The position numbers and the translations under genes were made by a program. 64,000 nt of DNA from Manis javanica (taxonomy: Eukaryota; Chordata; Mammalia; Pholidota; Manidae), in the NCBI RefSeq assembly GCF_040802235.1, contig NC_133166.1:558001-622000 (forward strand), in the 5' to 3' direction. Below, in pieces: positions 32,345 through 43,717 of the stretch (positions are counted from its first letter, which is position 1; each line of letters opens with the position of its first letter). The notes beneath the pieces are model-generated. The model did no database searches. It had not been told where the DNA came from and saw only the letters and a list, made by a program, of their open reading frames with translations.

Positions 32345-35300
32345 TTACTGCTTCCCCTTCTGTGGGTTCTCTGGGGTTTGACGGAAGTAACCTTTAAAAA
32401 CGGAAGAACAAAAACACCAAATTGTTAGAAAAAGTCACCACTTACTATCACTCTGAATCATTAGACTTTCCATGCCCTTGAATTAGCATTTGGCTAATTT
32501 TTTTTTTCATTGTGGACTGATGCTGTAAAAATTTCAGTGACAATCAAGAGATGGTAAAGAACACCAGGGTTGAAGTTGCCCAACAAAATGAGCTATCCTG
32601 GTGTGGAGAGCTACCCTGTGACTCCCAAGCATTGAACAGCATCCTGCCGTCGTTCAGGCTGACTTGCTGGCATTTGATAGGCTTTTGAGATATTGCCTGG
32701 CATTTAAGAAATGGATCTCAGAAAGCCACGAAGAAGAGTGAAGTTGTCCTTTTTGAAACACTAGTAATGTTGAGGCCAGTATATGTGAAGATACTATGTA
32801 GTAAGAAGACCTATGATGACAGAATTAATGCAAGTGGTTAGTCCACTAAGAATGTATTTATGCAGATGTGAAATGTTTTCAGTGTGTAAACAGAGTAGTG
32901 ATTTAATAGGCACAATCAACACTTTCTAAAATATGCTGTTAAGAATTCAACATGTTAATATTTTGTTTCTATTGAATTATTAGCAGCACAAGAATTAAGT
33001 AAAAGGTTACTATTACAGAAACTATAAAATGTGTTTCTATGCATCAGTGCAACACCTGTTCAACTAAAACTACTATGTACCAAGATAGCTATCATGTATT
33101 TTTTTAATCTTCTATAACTTTGTGTAATTTTAATTATCTTTATTTTAAAAACATTTCTGGCTTATGAAGTTATGTGTTGGCTTATTGTGGAAAGGGTATA
33201 AAATAACAATTAATTCTTAAACCTTAAATATATTTGCAATAAAATACATTTGGCTTAAGGAAAAATCAACTTTTTTCAGTGCAAGATTACTGTCACACTT
33301 TTTCTTCCTCATCCCTACATCTTTACCATCTGTATGACTAAAAAGCCTTACTTTTTTCTTTTTAAAGTTCAAAACTGACATTCCTTTTTCTGTATAAACT
33401 TTGGTTACTGGTTTTTCTTCACATTTCAGACAAAATGAAACCTTAATTTCAAAGTTACAAAAGATAGCTAGTGAGATCTAAACCAAATAAAATTCTCATT
33501 CTCAACACAACAGATCAAGCAAGTTTTAACAAGCTATTTGACCATTAAACTTATTTGTTAAATTTTAGCCCCCGCTTTTTATTTTTTGTCTTCTAAATAC
33601 CAGAATTCATATCATTACTGTGAAACTCTTCTTCTAAAAGAATAGTTGGGTTCCTTGTCAATGAGCCATCAGTCTATGTCTTCATTCCTAGACTAGATCT
33701 ACCAGGGACAAGTCTTCTAACATTAGCCCCAAAGGGTTTTTTCTCTTCCATATTTCATTTTCAATCACTGGGCGGTTTTTTTCAGGGGGGTGGGGCACAC
33801 TTCTTCCTTGATGGGAAGAAATTAATTTTTATGTGCAAGGTCAAACATAAAGGTAACAGTATGGGATGAATTCATTAGGGTGTCCAAGTTCATGCCCCTC
33901 ACCTCATGACATGTCCATAAGTCTAGAGACAAGGTTTTGAGACAGGAAAAGTGACTATTTAGAAAGCCAGGAGACAAAGAAAGTGGACTAATGTACTAAC
34001 TACCATCTTAAGTCAGGGTTGATTGCAAGAGTCTTTTATGTTAGTGAAAAGGGGAACAGGAAGGGCAGCAGGTTAGGGGGCGACTGACAATTGCAGACAT
34101 CTGGGTGCCAGTGAGGGCCTGAGAAGGCTGAGAAACTCCAGGCTCTTGGTTAGTTTGACCCTTGCTGACCAAGGTCTGGTCATGGTGCTCCTACACGTCT
34201 TTGACAAGGGCAATCATTATTTTCATACATAGTTCCCTATCTCCTGGAGGAGGCCAGGTTAGGGTTAAGGAGCTATTTGCAGAAATCTCAAACTGTGAGC
34301 AAAATTCCTTTTGATTTTCAACAAGGCTGTCTGCAGGGCTTCAGGGCTGAGCAGAAACCCTTTTCCCTTTGTTTCCTTTTGGCCCAAAGGTTAAGACAGC
34401 AAAGGAGACAAATTTAGTATGGAAGCAGAGATGCCACTTTTTCACTCAGTTACAGATTTTCTTCTACATGTATACACACCATTTTATTTCCTGACACTTG
34501 CTTTTTATGTAGCAAAAGAGTTAAGAGCAAAATGGATTCAACACAGTATCATTTTTAAAAATTATTCCTGTTTATTATTCTGCTACATAAATTAATTCTG
34601 TAAATATATTCCAAAGTTACAACCTATGTGATGTTTTGGAAAATATGTAAGAACAACTCTATCATGGCTTTCCCTCGGTTTATACGACACTGTGGTCTAT
34701 ATACAGTAATTCTGATCGGTTACTCATATATTCTATGAGGAATTTTATTATAGGAAGCAGATATCAACAATAATCTGCATGGGTTTAATTATGCTATGCA
34801 TAATTATGCTGTGTCTATATACAGTAATTCTGATCGGTTACTCATATATTCTATGAGGAATTTTATTATAGGAAGCAGATATCAACAATAATCTGCATGG
34901 GTTTAATTATGCTATGCGGAGAATGTTTATGGTCACTCTTGAATATGAAACCCTGTCTAAATAATCTTAATTAGATAATGTATCTGTAAGACATTATATA
35001 AAATGTAAAAGTATAACTCCATTCTCACTCTTTTGCTATTAATCTTTTTGCAAGGTCTTCTTGTAGGAAAAGATGTTACCATACATGGAGATGCCTTGTT
35101 TTCCATTTTTAATTCACTTTTTTAAAAAGGCCATGACTTCTCTGTAAAAACAAAACAAAAAAATTAGTCAAAATTCTAGGTTCATCATACTCTATACAAG
35201 TGTATTTTTGTTGCTCTAATTCTTTTGCGTGCTAAATGTTTGCATATATTTTATGTGCCCCTATAAACCCTAATTAATTCTTAATTGTTGAAATCAATGT

Positions 35301-35584
35301 AAGTAAATACCTGTTTGATAAAGCAAGATGTGTGATCAAGATAAAAATACAAGTGTTATTGGTGTATACAATTTTTCTTATACTCCCTTTTGTAAGTAAT
35401 TTTACAATGGGGAAAGAGGGTGGCATTCCTTGGCAAAGCTAACTTGGCTGTTTGACTGCTTTTATTTATGGGCTCACACTTATTTCTACCCAAGTATGGG
35501 GTTAGGAGGATGTAAGAGGCAAATAAAATCTGCTGAGAAACTACTTTGAGCTCCCTTTTGTGCTTCCTACATGTATGTGCCTGT
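32345..35584. other. Intergenic, FAM111A to FAM111B, no gene recognised
   Basis: AT-rich sequence. A 'gcaataaaatacatttgg' near 33236-33253 looks like a poly(A) signal context on the plus strand and could end an unrecognised transcript or retrocopy. The stretch 33880-34440 resembles an old interspersed repeat (possibly an LTR) that I cannot name. The exact tandem duplication at 34695-34917 lies here. Confidence 0.5.
34695..34917. repeat. Exact tandem duplication, 118-bp period
   Basis: Positions 34695-34799 and 34813-34917 are identical over 105 bases, separated by 13 bases, which gives a period of 118. The lack of any difference points to a recent duplication or to an assembly artefact. The unit contains no open frame. 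Confidence 0.95.
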
Positions 35585-35661
35585 TTCATTTAATATTCTC
35601 AATAACCCTGTGGAGAAGGTATGATCATCTTCCCTGTTTTACAAATCAAAGGTGTAGCAAA
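35585..35661 (-). repeat. MIR SINE, cut by an L1 insertion
   Basis: Reverse MIR: 'tcatttaatattctcaataa', 'ccctgttttacaaatcaaag'. It stops exactly where the T-run of the following L1 begins. Confidence 0.65.
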
Positions 35662-38600
35662 TTCTTTTTTTTACACTGAAGCATCATTGATATACAATCT
35701 TATATTGGTTTCAGATATACAACACAGTGGTTCAACAGTTACCCATATTAAATCTTTACCCCCTTTACCTCCTTTGGTTTGTCAACATAGAAATATATTA
35801 CAGAATAATTGACTATATTCCACATGCTGTACTACGTCCCCATGACCAACTCATATAATGACTGGGGATTTCTGTGCCCCTTTATCTCCCACACACTTCC
35901 TACTCCACCACCCCAAGCCCCCAGACCATGATAACCACCGGTCACTTCTCAGTGTCTATGAGTCTACTGCTATTTTGTTTCATCTGTTCTGCTTTGTTTT
36001 TATACTCCACAAATAAGTGAAATCATATGGTATTTGTCTTTCTCTGGCTGGTTTATTTCACTGAGAATAATACCCTCTAGATATTTGCAACCCATGTTAC
36101 AAATGGTAGGATTTGTTTTCTTCTTATGACTGAATAATATTCCATTGTGTATATGTACCACATCTTCTTTATCCATTCATCTGCTGATGGACACTTAGGT
36201 TGCTTCCATTTCTTGGCTATTGTAAATAGTGTTGCAATAAACAGGGGTGTATATGTCTTTTTGAATCTGAGAACTTGTTTTCTTTGGGTAAATTCTTAGG
36301 AGTGGAATTACTGGGTCACATGGGATTTCTATTTTCAGTTTCTGAGGAACCTCCATACTGCTTTCCACAATAATTGAAATAATTTACATTCCCACCAACA
36401 GTGTAGGAGGGTTCCCATTTCTCTGCATCCTTGCCAACACTCGCTGTCTCTTGCATTTTGGATAGTGGCCATTTACAGGTGTGAGGTGATATTTCATTGT
36501 GGTTTTTATTTGCATTTCCCTGATGATTAATGATGTGGAGAATCTTTTCATGTGCCTTGTTGGCCATCTGCATTTCTTCTTTGGTGAAATGTCTGTTCAG
36601 TTCCTCCCCCCATTTTTAATCTGTTTACTTGTTGTTTGGGTGTTGAGGTATATGAGTTCTTTATATATTTTGAATGTTAACCCCTTATCAGATAAATCAT
36701 TTACAAATATATTCTCCCATACTATAGGTTGCCTTTTTTCTCTGCTGATGATGTCCTTTGCTGTACAGAAGCTTTTTAGTTTGATGTAGTCCCACTTGTC
36801 CACTTCTGCTTTTGTTCCCCTAGCCTGAGGAGAACTGTCCAGGAAAAAATTGCTCATACTTAAGGTTCAGGAGATTTTTGCCTATGTTTTCTTCTAAGAG
36901 TTTTATGGTTTCATGTCTTACATTCAAGTCTTTGTTTCATTTTGAGTTTACTTTTGTGTATCAAGTTAGACAGTAATCCAGTTTCATTCACCAATAATTT
37001 AAGGGGCTGTCTTTACATTGTATATTCATGGCTTCCATTTTATACATGGTTCCTTTACTTTATATTAATTGACCAAATATATTTGGATTTATATCTGGGC
37101 TCTCTATTCTGTTCCATTGATCTATGGGTATCTTCTTGTGCCAGTGCCAAATTGGTTTGATTACTCTAGCTTTGTAATATAGCTTCAAGTTCAATATATT
37201 ACAATATAGTGTAATTCCCCTAGCTTTGTTCTTCTTACTCAGGATTGCTTTGGCTATTCGGGGTTTTTTTTTGTGGTTCCATATGAATTTTAGAGCTATT
37301 TGTTCTAGTTCATTGAAAAATGCTGTTGATATTTTTATAGGGATTGCATTGATTCTGAAAATTGCTTTGGACAGGATGGCCATTCTGACAATATTAATTC
37401 TTCCTATCCATGAGCATGGGATATATTTGAATTTATTTGTGTCTTCTTTAATTTCTCTCATGAGTGTCTTATAGTTTTCAGAGTACAGGTCTTTCACCTC
37501 TTTGGTTAGGTTTATTCCTAGGTATTTTATTCATCTTGAAGCAATTATAAATGGAGTTGTTTTCCTGATTTCTCTTACTCTTAGTTTGTTGTTAGTATAT
37601 AGGAATACAACAGATTTCTGTGTGTTAATTTTGTATCCATCAACTTTTCTGAATCCATTTATTAATTCTAATAGTTTTTGTGCTGACATCTTTAGGGTTT
37701 TCTATGTATAATATCATGTCATCTGCAAATAGTGACAGTTTTACTTCTTCCTTACCAATTTGGTTGTATTTTATCTGTTTGTCTTACCTGATTGCCATGG
37801 CTAGGACCTCCAGTACTATGTTGAATAAAAGTGGTGAGACTGGACATCTGTGTCTTGTTCCTGATCTTAGAGGAAAAGCTTTCAGCTTTTCACCATTGAG
37901 TATGAGATTAGTTGTGGGTTTATATGGCCTTCTATATACCTATGCACCTTCCATACTTATTTTGTTGAGAGTTTTTATCATGGAAGATGTTGAATTTTGT
38001 GAGATGCCTTTTCACCATCTATTGAGATGATCAAATGGTTTTTATCCTTTGTTAATGTGGTGTATCAGATTGATTGACTTGCAAATCCTGCATCCTTGGA
38101 ACAAATCCACTTGGTCATGATGGATATTCCTTTTGATATATTTTTAAATTCTGTTTGCTAATATTTTGTTGAGAATTTTTCCATCTATGTTCATCAGGGT
38201 TATTGGTCTATAATTTTTTTTGTAGTGTCTCTCTGGTTGTGGTATTAGAGTGATGTTGGTCTCATAGAATGAGTTTGGAAGTATTCCCCCCTCTTCTACT
38301 TTTTGGAATACTTTAAGAAGGATGGGTATTAACTCTTCTTTAAATGTTTGGTAAAATTCAGCTGTGAAGCAGTCTGGTACTGGACTTCTGTTCATTGGGA
38401 GTTTTCTGATTTCCAATTCAATTTCATTGCTGGTAGTTGTTCTGTTCAGATTTTCTGTTTCTTCCAGGGTCAGTCTTGGAAGGTTGTACTATTCTCGAAT
38501 TTTGTCCATTTCTTGTAGGTTGTCCAATTTATTGGCATGCAATTTTTAATAGTATTTATGTGGTATCTGTTGTGACTATTCCTGCTTCGTTTCCAGTTTC

Positions 38601-41600
38601 TTTTATTTGTGTATTTGCTATTTTTATCTTGATAGGTCTGGCTAGAAGCTTATCTATTTTCTTTATTTTCTCAAAGAACCAGCCTTTGGTTTAATTTATT
38701 TTTTATATTTTTGAATTCTCCATTTTATTTATTTCTGCTCTGATCTTTCTAATGGCCCTCCTTCTACTAACTTTGGGTTTCATTTGTTCTTTTTTTAGTT
38801 TCTTTAATTATGAGTTTAGACCATTGATTTGGGATTGTTCTTGTTTCTTAAGGTAGGCCTTTATTGTTATCTACTTTCCTTTTAGTACTGCTTTTGCATC
38901 ATCCCTCAAATTTTGTACACTAGAAGTTCAGTTTTCATTTCTTTCCATGTATTGCTCGATTTCTGTTTTAATTTGTTCATTGATCCATTGATTAATTAGA
39001 AACATGTTGTTTAGCCTCCATATGTTTATTGGCATTTTTGTTTTCTCTGTGTAATTTATTTCTAGTGTCACACCATTGTGTTCTGAGAAGTTGCTTGGTA
39101 CAGTTTCAATATTTTTTAATTTATTGAGTCTCTTTTTGTCACCTAGTATGTCATTTATTCTGGAGAACATTCCATGTACACCTGAAAAAAAATGTGTATC
39201 CTGCTCCTTTGGGTGGAATGTTCTGTAGATGTCTTTTAAGTCCATCTGATCTAATGTATCATTCAGTGTCTCTGTTTCCTTATTTATTTTGCTGGTTGAT
39301 CTATTGATGTGAATGGTGTGTTCAAGTCTCCTAAAATGAATGTGTTGCAATCTATTTCTCCCTTTAATTCTGTTGGTATTTGTTTTACATATTGAGGTGG
39401 TCCTATGTTGGGTGCATAGTTACTTATAATGGCTATATCCTCTTGTCAGACTGACCCCTTTGTCATGATGTAATGTCCTTCTTTGTCTCTTGTTACTTTC
39501 TTTATTCTGTAATCTGTTATGTCTGATATAAGTACTGCTGCTCTTGCTTTTTTCTCCCTATTGTTTGCATGAAATATCTTTTCCTGTCCCTTTACTTTTA
39601 GTTTATATATGTCTTTGAGTCTGAAATGAGTCTCTTGTGGGCAGCATATAGATGGGTCTTGTTTCTTTAGACATCTGCCACTCTTTGTCTTTTGATTGGT
39701 GCATTCAGTGTATTTACATTTAAGGTAATTATTGATAGGTATGTGCTTATTGCCATGTTATTGTTTTCTGTTTTTTTTCAAAGTTCCTCTCTTTTCTTTT
39801 CTTCCTCTCTCATACTCTTGTTACTCTTATACTCTTTCTTTAGTATTGTGACTGGAGTCCTCCTTTTAAACTTTTTGTGTATCTATTATAGGCTTTATGT
39901 TTGTCATTGCCATAAGGCTGAAGGATAGCTTCCTTACTATATAACAGTTCTATTAAGTTGATGATTGCTCTATTTCATACACAGTCTAAAAGTGTGTTCT
40001 TTTTTCTTCTTCCTCCGCACACTTTATTTATTAGATGTCATAATCTGCACTTTCTGTGTATAGTTGGTTTTACTACTTTTGTTTTGTTTTAATTTTTTAC
40101 TTACTTAGTAAGTAATTGGTCTACTATCTTTGCTGTGGGTTTTTTTCCACTGGTGAAAATCACTTAGCCTTAGGAACATTTCCATCTACAGCAGTCCCTT
40201 TAACAAATCCTGTAATGCTGGTTTAGTGGTTATAAGTTCCTTGAGCCTTTGTTTATCAGGGAACTGTTTAATCTCAGCTTCAAATTTGAATGAAAATATT
40301 GCTGGGCTGGTTATTCTTGATTGAAGCTCCCTTTTTTTCAACACATTAAATATTTCATCCCACTCTCTTCTGGTCTTCAAGTTTCTGCTGAGAAGTCTGC
40401 TGATAGACTGATGGGGTTTCCTTATAAGTAATCTTTTGTCTCTGGTTGCTTTCAATTCTCTCCCCTTATCCTTAAACTTTGTCATTTTAATTATTATATG
40501 TCTGTGTTGTCTTCCTGGGGTTCCTTTGTTAGGGGTTCTCTGTACTTCCATGAACTGAGTGTCTATTTCTCTCCACAGATAGGGGAAGTTTTTTCCTCCT
40601 CAAAGAGACTTTCCATCCCTTTGTCTCTGACTTCTCCTTCTGGTACCCCTATTATGAGAATATTGTTTCAATTGGATTGGTCACACAGCTCTCTTACTAT
40701 TCTTTATTTCCTAGAGATCCTTTTTTCTCTGTTCCTCAGCTTTGTTGTTTTCCTGTTCTCTAATTTCCATATCATTGACTGTCTCCTCTACTTCAAGCAA
40801 TCTATTATTCATTCCCTCTATTGTATATTTCAGTTCTGTTACTGTATTCTTCAGCTCTGAATGGCTATATTTTAGATATTCTACATCTTTGTTGAAGTCC
40901 TCCCTGAGATCTTCTATACTTTTCTGCAGATCAGTGGTCATATTTATGACTTTTACTTTGAAATCTTTATTAAGAAGTTTGGTGATCTCTGTTTCATTTA
41001 GCCCTCTTTCTGGTGTCTTCTCCTGTAGTTTTGTTTGAAACATTCCTCTGCCTCCTCATTTTGTCAGGGTTTCTGTGTTTCTTTCTTTGTAGTAGCTGGA
41101 TCTGCTATGCTTCCTGGTCTAGAGAGTACTGACTCTGTGAAAAGGTATCCTGTGGTGCCGAGAAGCTCAAGACTCTTTACAGTTCAGGGTCTGGTTCTCC
41201 TTTGCAGTGGAGCTCCAGTTGCTATTGGTGGGCAGTGGACAGGGCTGCCATTCTGTCTGTCTGCTGGAAGTGGTCTCAGTCCCTGTGGCTGGCAGTTTGC
41301 CTCAGAGGCCCTTTGTGATCAGAGTCATGGCTTCTGCTGGGACCATTGTGGGTGGAGTAGCCCTCTGCCTGCCCTGCAGTGATTGCAGGGCTGCTGGATT
41401 AATGGGTGATTTAGTTTTTGCATGGTTCTGGGACAGGGTGGGCCCAGTGAGCAGCACCATGCTTGGCTTCCAATAGGGAGGAAGGAGTTCTTGGTGTTGG
41501 CTACTGCAGGTGCCTCTGCAGTTGGGATGAGACAGGGCTAAGAAAGCTAGAAGAGCTACCCTCTGCCCGCCAGGCAGCAAAGTGTGATGCTATTGGGCTG

Positions 41601-41690
41601 AGTGAACTGGCCTGCTGACAGTGTGCAGGGAAGCACCTTAGGGCCAAGCCACCAGTGACGGGGGTGGACTGTTGCTTTTGAAAACATTTA
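35662..41690 (-). mobile_element. Near-full-length L1 LINE, inactive
   Basis: A minus-strand L1 whose poly(A) tail appears as T8 near 35665. Its 3'UTR is at about 35670-36130 and remains of ORF2 at about 36130-39930; reverse-transcriptase and endonuclease pieces are recognisable, for example at 38144-38416 and 38928-39350. ORF1 remains are at 40186-41043 (coiled-coil part, then the RRM/C-terminal part), and a GC-richer 5' region extends to about 41690. Many stops and frameshifts break both frames. I found no target-site duplication, and the 5' limit is uncertain. It is older than the L1 at 46700. Confidence 0.85.
40186..41043 (-). pseudogene. L1 ORF1 remnant of the minus-strand L1
   Basis: Two open pieces in ORF1 order. 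40711-41043 carries a coiled-coil-like Leu/Glu/Lys-rich segment. 40186-40551 carries the HIIIKMTKFKDKGRELKA-type RNA-binding segment and the closing PALQDLLKGLL. They are not continuous. The intact protein is an RNA-binding trimer that chaperones L1 RNA. Not functional here. Confidence 0.75.
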
Positions 41691-42814
41691 TTTTGATTTT
41701 CTGGGAATTTGGGGAACCCTAATTCTATTTTCCCTATTTATTGTGGAAAGTCCTTGCAGAACTGGAAGAACCAGATGTTGAGTGTGGGAAATTGTTCTCA
41801 AATCTTCACCCTTCCTTTTGCCCTGTGACTTGCAGTTCCTCCCTATCTCATTAGTATCAGGTGTGACCATGTGACTTGCTTTGGACAGTGAAATGTTCAT
41901 AGAACTAAAACTTGCTGAACTTGGCCTTAGGAGCCACTGGCTCCTGTTATTTGCCTCTTGGGCTTCTGCCATCACCATGAAAAGAACATGCTCCTGCTAG
42001 TACTATCTCACCAAGTGGGGAGGCTTGGCTTAAATGAGTCAGTGATTGTAAAGATTGTCCAAATAGACTAGGCACAAATGCTCCATGAATGATAGCTGCT
42101 GTCACTGTTACTTCCTTTCTTACCATGAGGTTATTCTGTCTAGTGTATATCTGTCTAGAAGGCTGTGCACTAAGTCAAAAGTTGCACATAATTTTTAGGT
42201 TTGTGGGAATAAATGCCAAACTACTGAACAGAAAGGTTGTGGCAAAATGTTCTTCACCAGGAGAATGAGATGATGTTCATTTCATCTTGAAATCAGAAGT
42301 GTTGAGAGACCAGGATTCCTAAATTCAGAGCCATATTATATAGGTCTGTCCAAGACCAGGAAGGCAAAGCATCTCTACAAGGTAACACCTCATCAGGGAC
42401 CTCGGCTTAGACTTTTATGTTGGGTGCCCATGCCACCAGGATTCTAGAGACTCTGAGGAAGAGGCTGCCAGCATGCTGGGCTCTTCCTCTTTCCCACATG
42501 ACAGACAACTGCAACGCCCTGTGTAGTCACGGCCAGAATCTCGGGCACTGGTTGCCAGGAAGCTCAAAGGTGAGTAGACTGGAGTGACCTCTGGCTTCCC
42601 ACTGTGCAGATCTCTCTGAGCAGGTGAACAGCTTCCAACCTGGCTGGGCAAGGATGGACATTTCTCCACCACCTTTCCCAGTCCCCACCTCCTGAGACTT
42701 GCACTTCCAAGAGGCGCTATTTTCCTCAACACTTGAAGGTGGTAGGGGTGGGGGAGCACCCTTTGTGTCTCAAAGAACAGATGGGAATCACATGCTCATT
42801 CACTATCTCCTGTT

Positions 42815-42965
42815 GCCCTTTCACCCCTTGGGTGCTTGACTCACTTTAATCTTTTTTAATACTCATATTTACCCCTTTGAGGCTAGGTGTAACTTTGCCC
42901 CCACCTCACAGATTAAGAACCAGGTGAATTTGCTAGCAGCCACAGAGCTCTTACAGGGAAAGAGA
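42815..42965 (-). repeat. MIR SINE fragment
   Basis: Reverse MIR: 'atttacccctttgaggctag', 'cccacctcacagattaagaa', 'gcagccacagagctc'. Confidence 0.6.
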
Positions 42966-42984
42966 ATTGTTTAAGAACATATTT

Positions 42985-43070
42985 TTAAAAAGTATTTTTG
43001 ATATACAATCTTATATTAGTTCTAAGTACACAACACAGTGGTTCAACAGTTATCAATATTATTGGAGGGT
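42985..43070 (-). repeat. Short L1 3'-tail fragment
   Basis: 'ttttgatatacaatcttata' and 'acaacacagtggttcaacag' repeat, with small changes, the same 3' end seen at 35680-35750. It is a severely 5'-truncated copy of the same L1 group. Confidence 0.7.
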
Positions 43071-43479
43071 TTGGGGTGGGTTGTGGGGAGAGTGTGGGGA
43101 ATAAAAGAGCATGAGGACTCTCAATCATAATATATATTGGTCACGGGGATGGTAGTACAGGAAGTCTTTAACCTCAGAGCCTCACAGCATTTTTAAGGAC
43201 CCTGCAGAGAGACTTTGGTCATCTTTTAGTTCTTTCATTTGCGAATCAAAGAGGTTGGCAATGATCAGTGACTCCCCAACTTAGTGTCTGTATTTTCAGT
43301 AACTAGGACAGTCTCTAAAATATACATATTTACAGGGGCTAGCCCAATACTCTAAGGGTCAGTCTTAATATCTTAACAGGTCTGGGATGAGGCACAGTAA
43401 TTTGCATTTTTTAAATTCATCCTGGTGAGACATTCTGACTTAGACCATCTTTAAAGCCTTGCTAATTAACAAATAACAA

Positions 43480-43605
43480 ACATCGCACAGCCTCTGTACC
43501 TGGCATTATTCTGTGCTGTTTACAAATTTTAAATCATCACAACACTTTTGAAAAGATGGTACAACTTTTATCACCCCCGTTTTGCAGAGGAGGAACCTGG
43601 CACCA
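43480..43605 (-). repeat. MIR SINE fragment
   Basis: Reverse MIR: 'cctggcattattctgtgctg', 'aaatcatcacaacacttttg', 'cccgttttgcagaggaggaa'. Confidence 0.7.
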
Positions 43606-43680
43606 TGGCTTTTGTCTCTAGGAGTTGATTCCTTCCCTTGTTAGATCAGTCTTCGTGACCCCACCCCACCCCCCGTCACA

Positions 43681-43717
43681 TGCACACACACACACACACA
43701 CACACGCACACACGCAC
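43681..43717. repeat. (CA)n microsatellite
   Basis: A run of CA dinucleotides with interspersed CG steps, preceded by a C-rich stretch. Confidence 0.95.

Noticed and set aside
36316-40860. Many 60-120 codon plus frames antisense to the minus-strand L1
   Set aside because: They are reverse shadows of L1 ORF1/ORF2; the hydrophobic bias comes from the complement of A-rich coding sequence.
43681-43717. Short repeated array as a possible CRISPR-like structure
   Set aside because: It is a plain CA microsatellite with no spacers, and the genome is mammalian.
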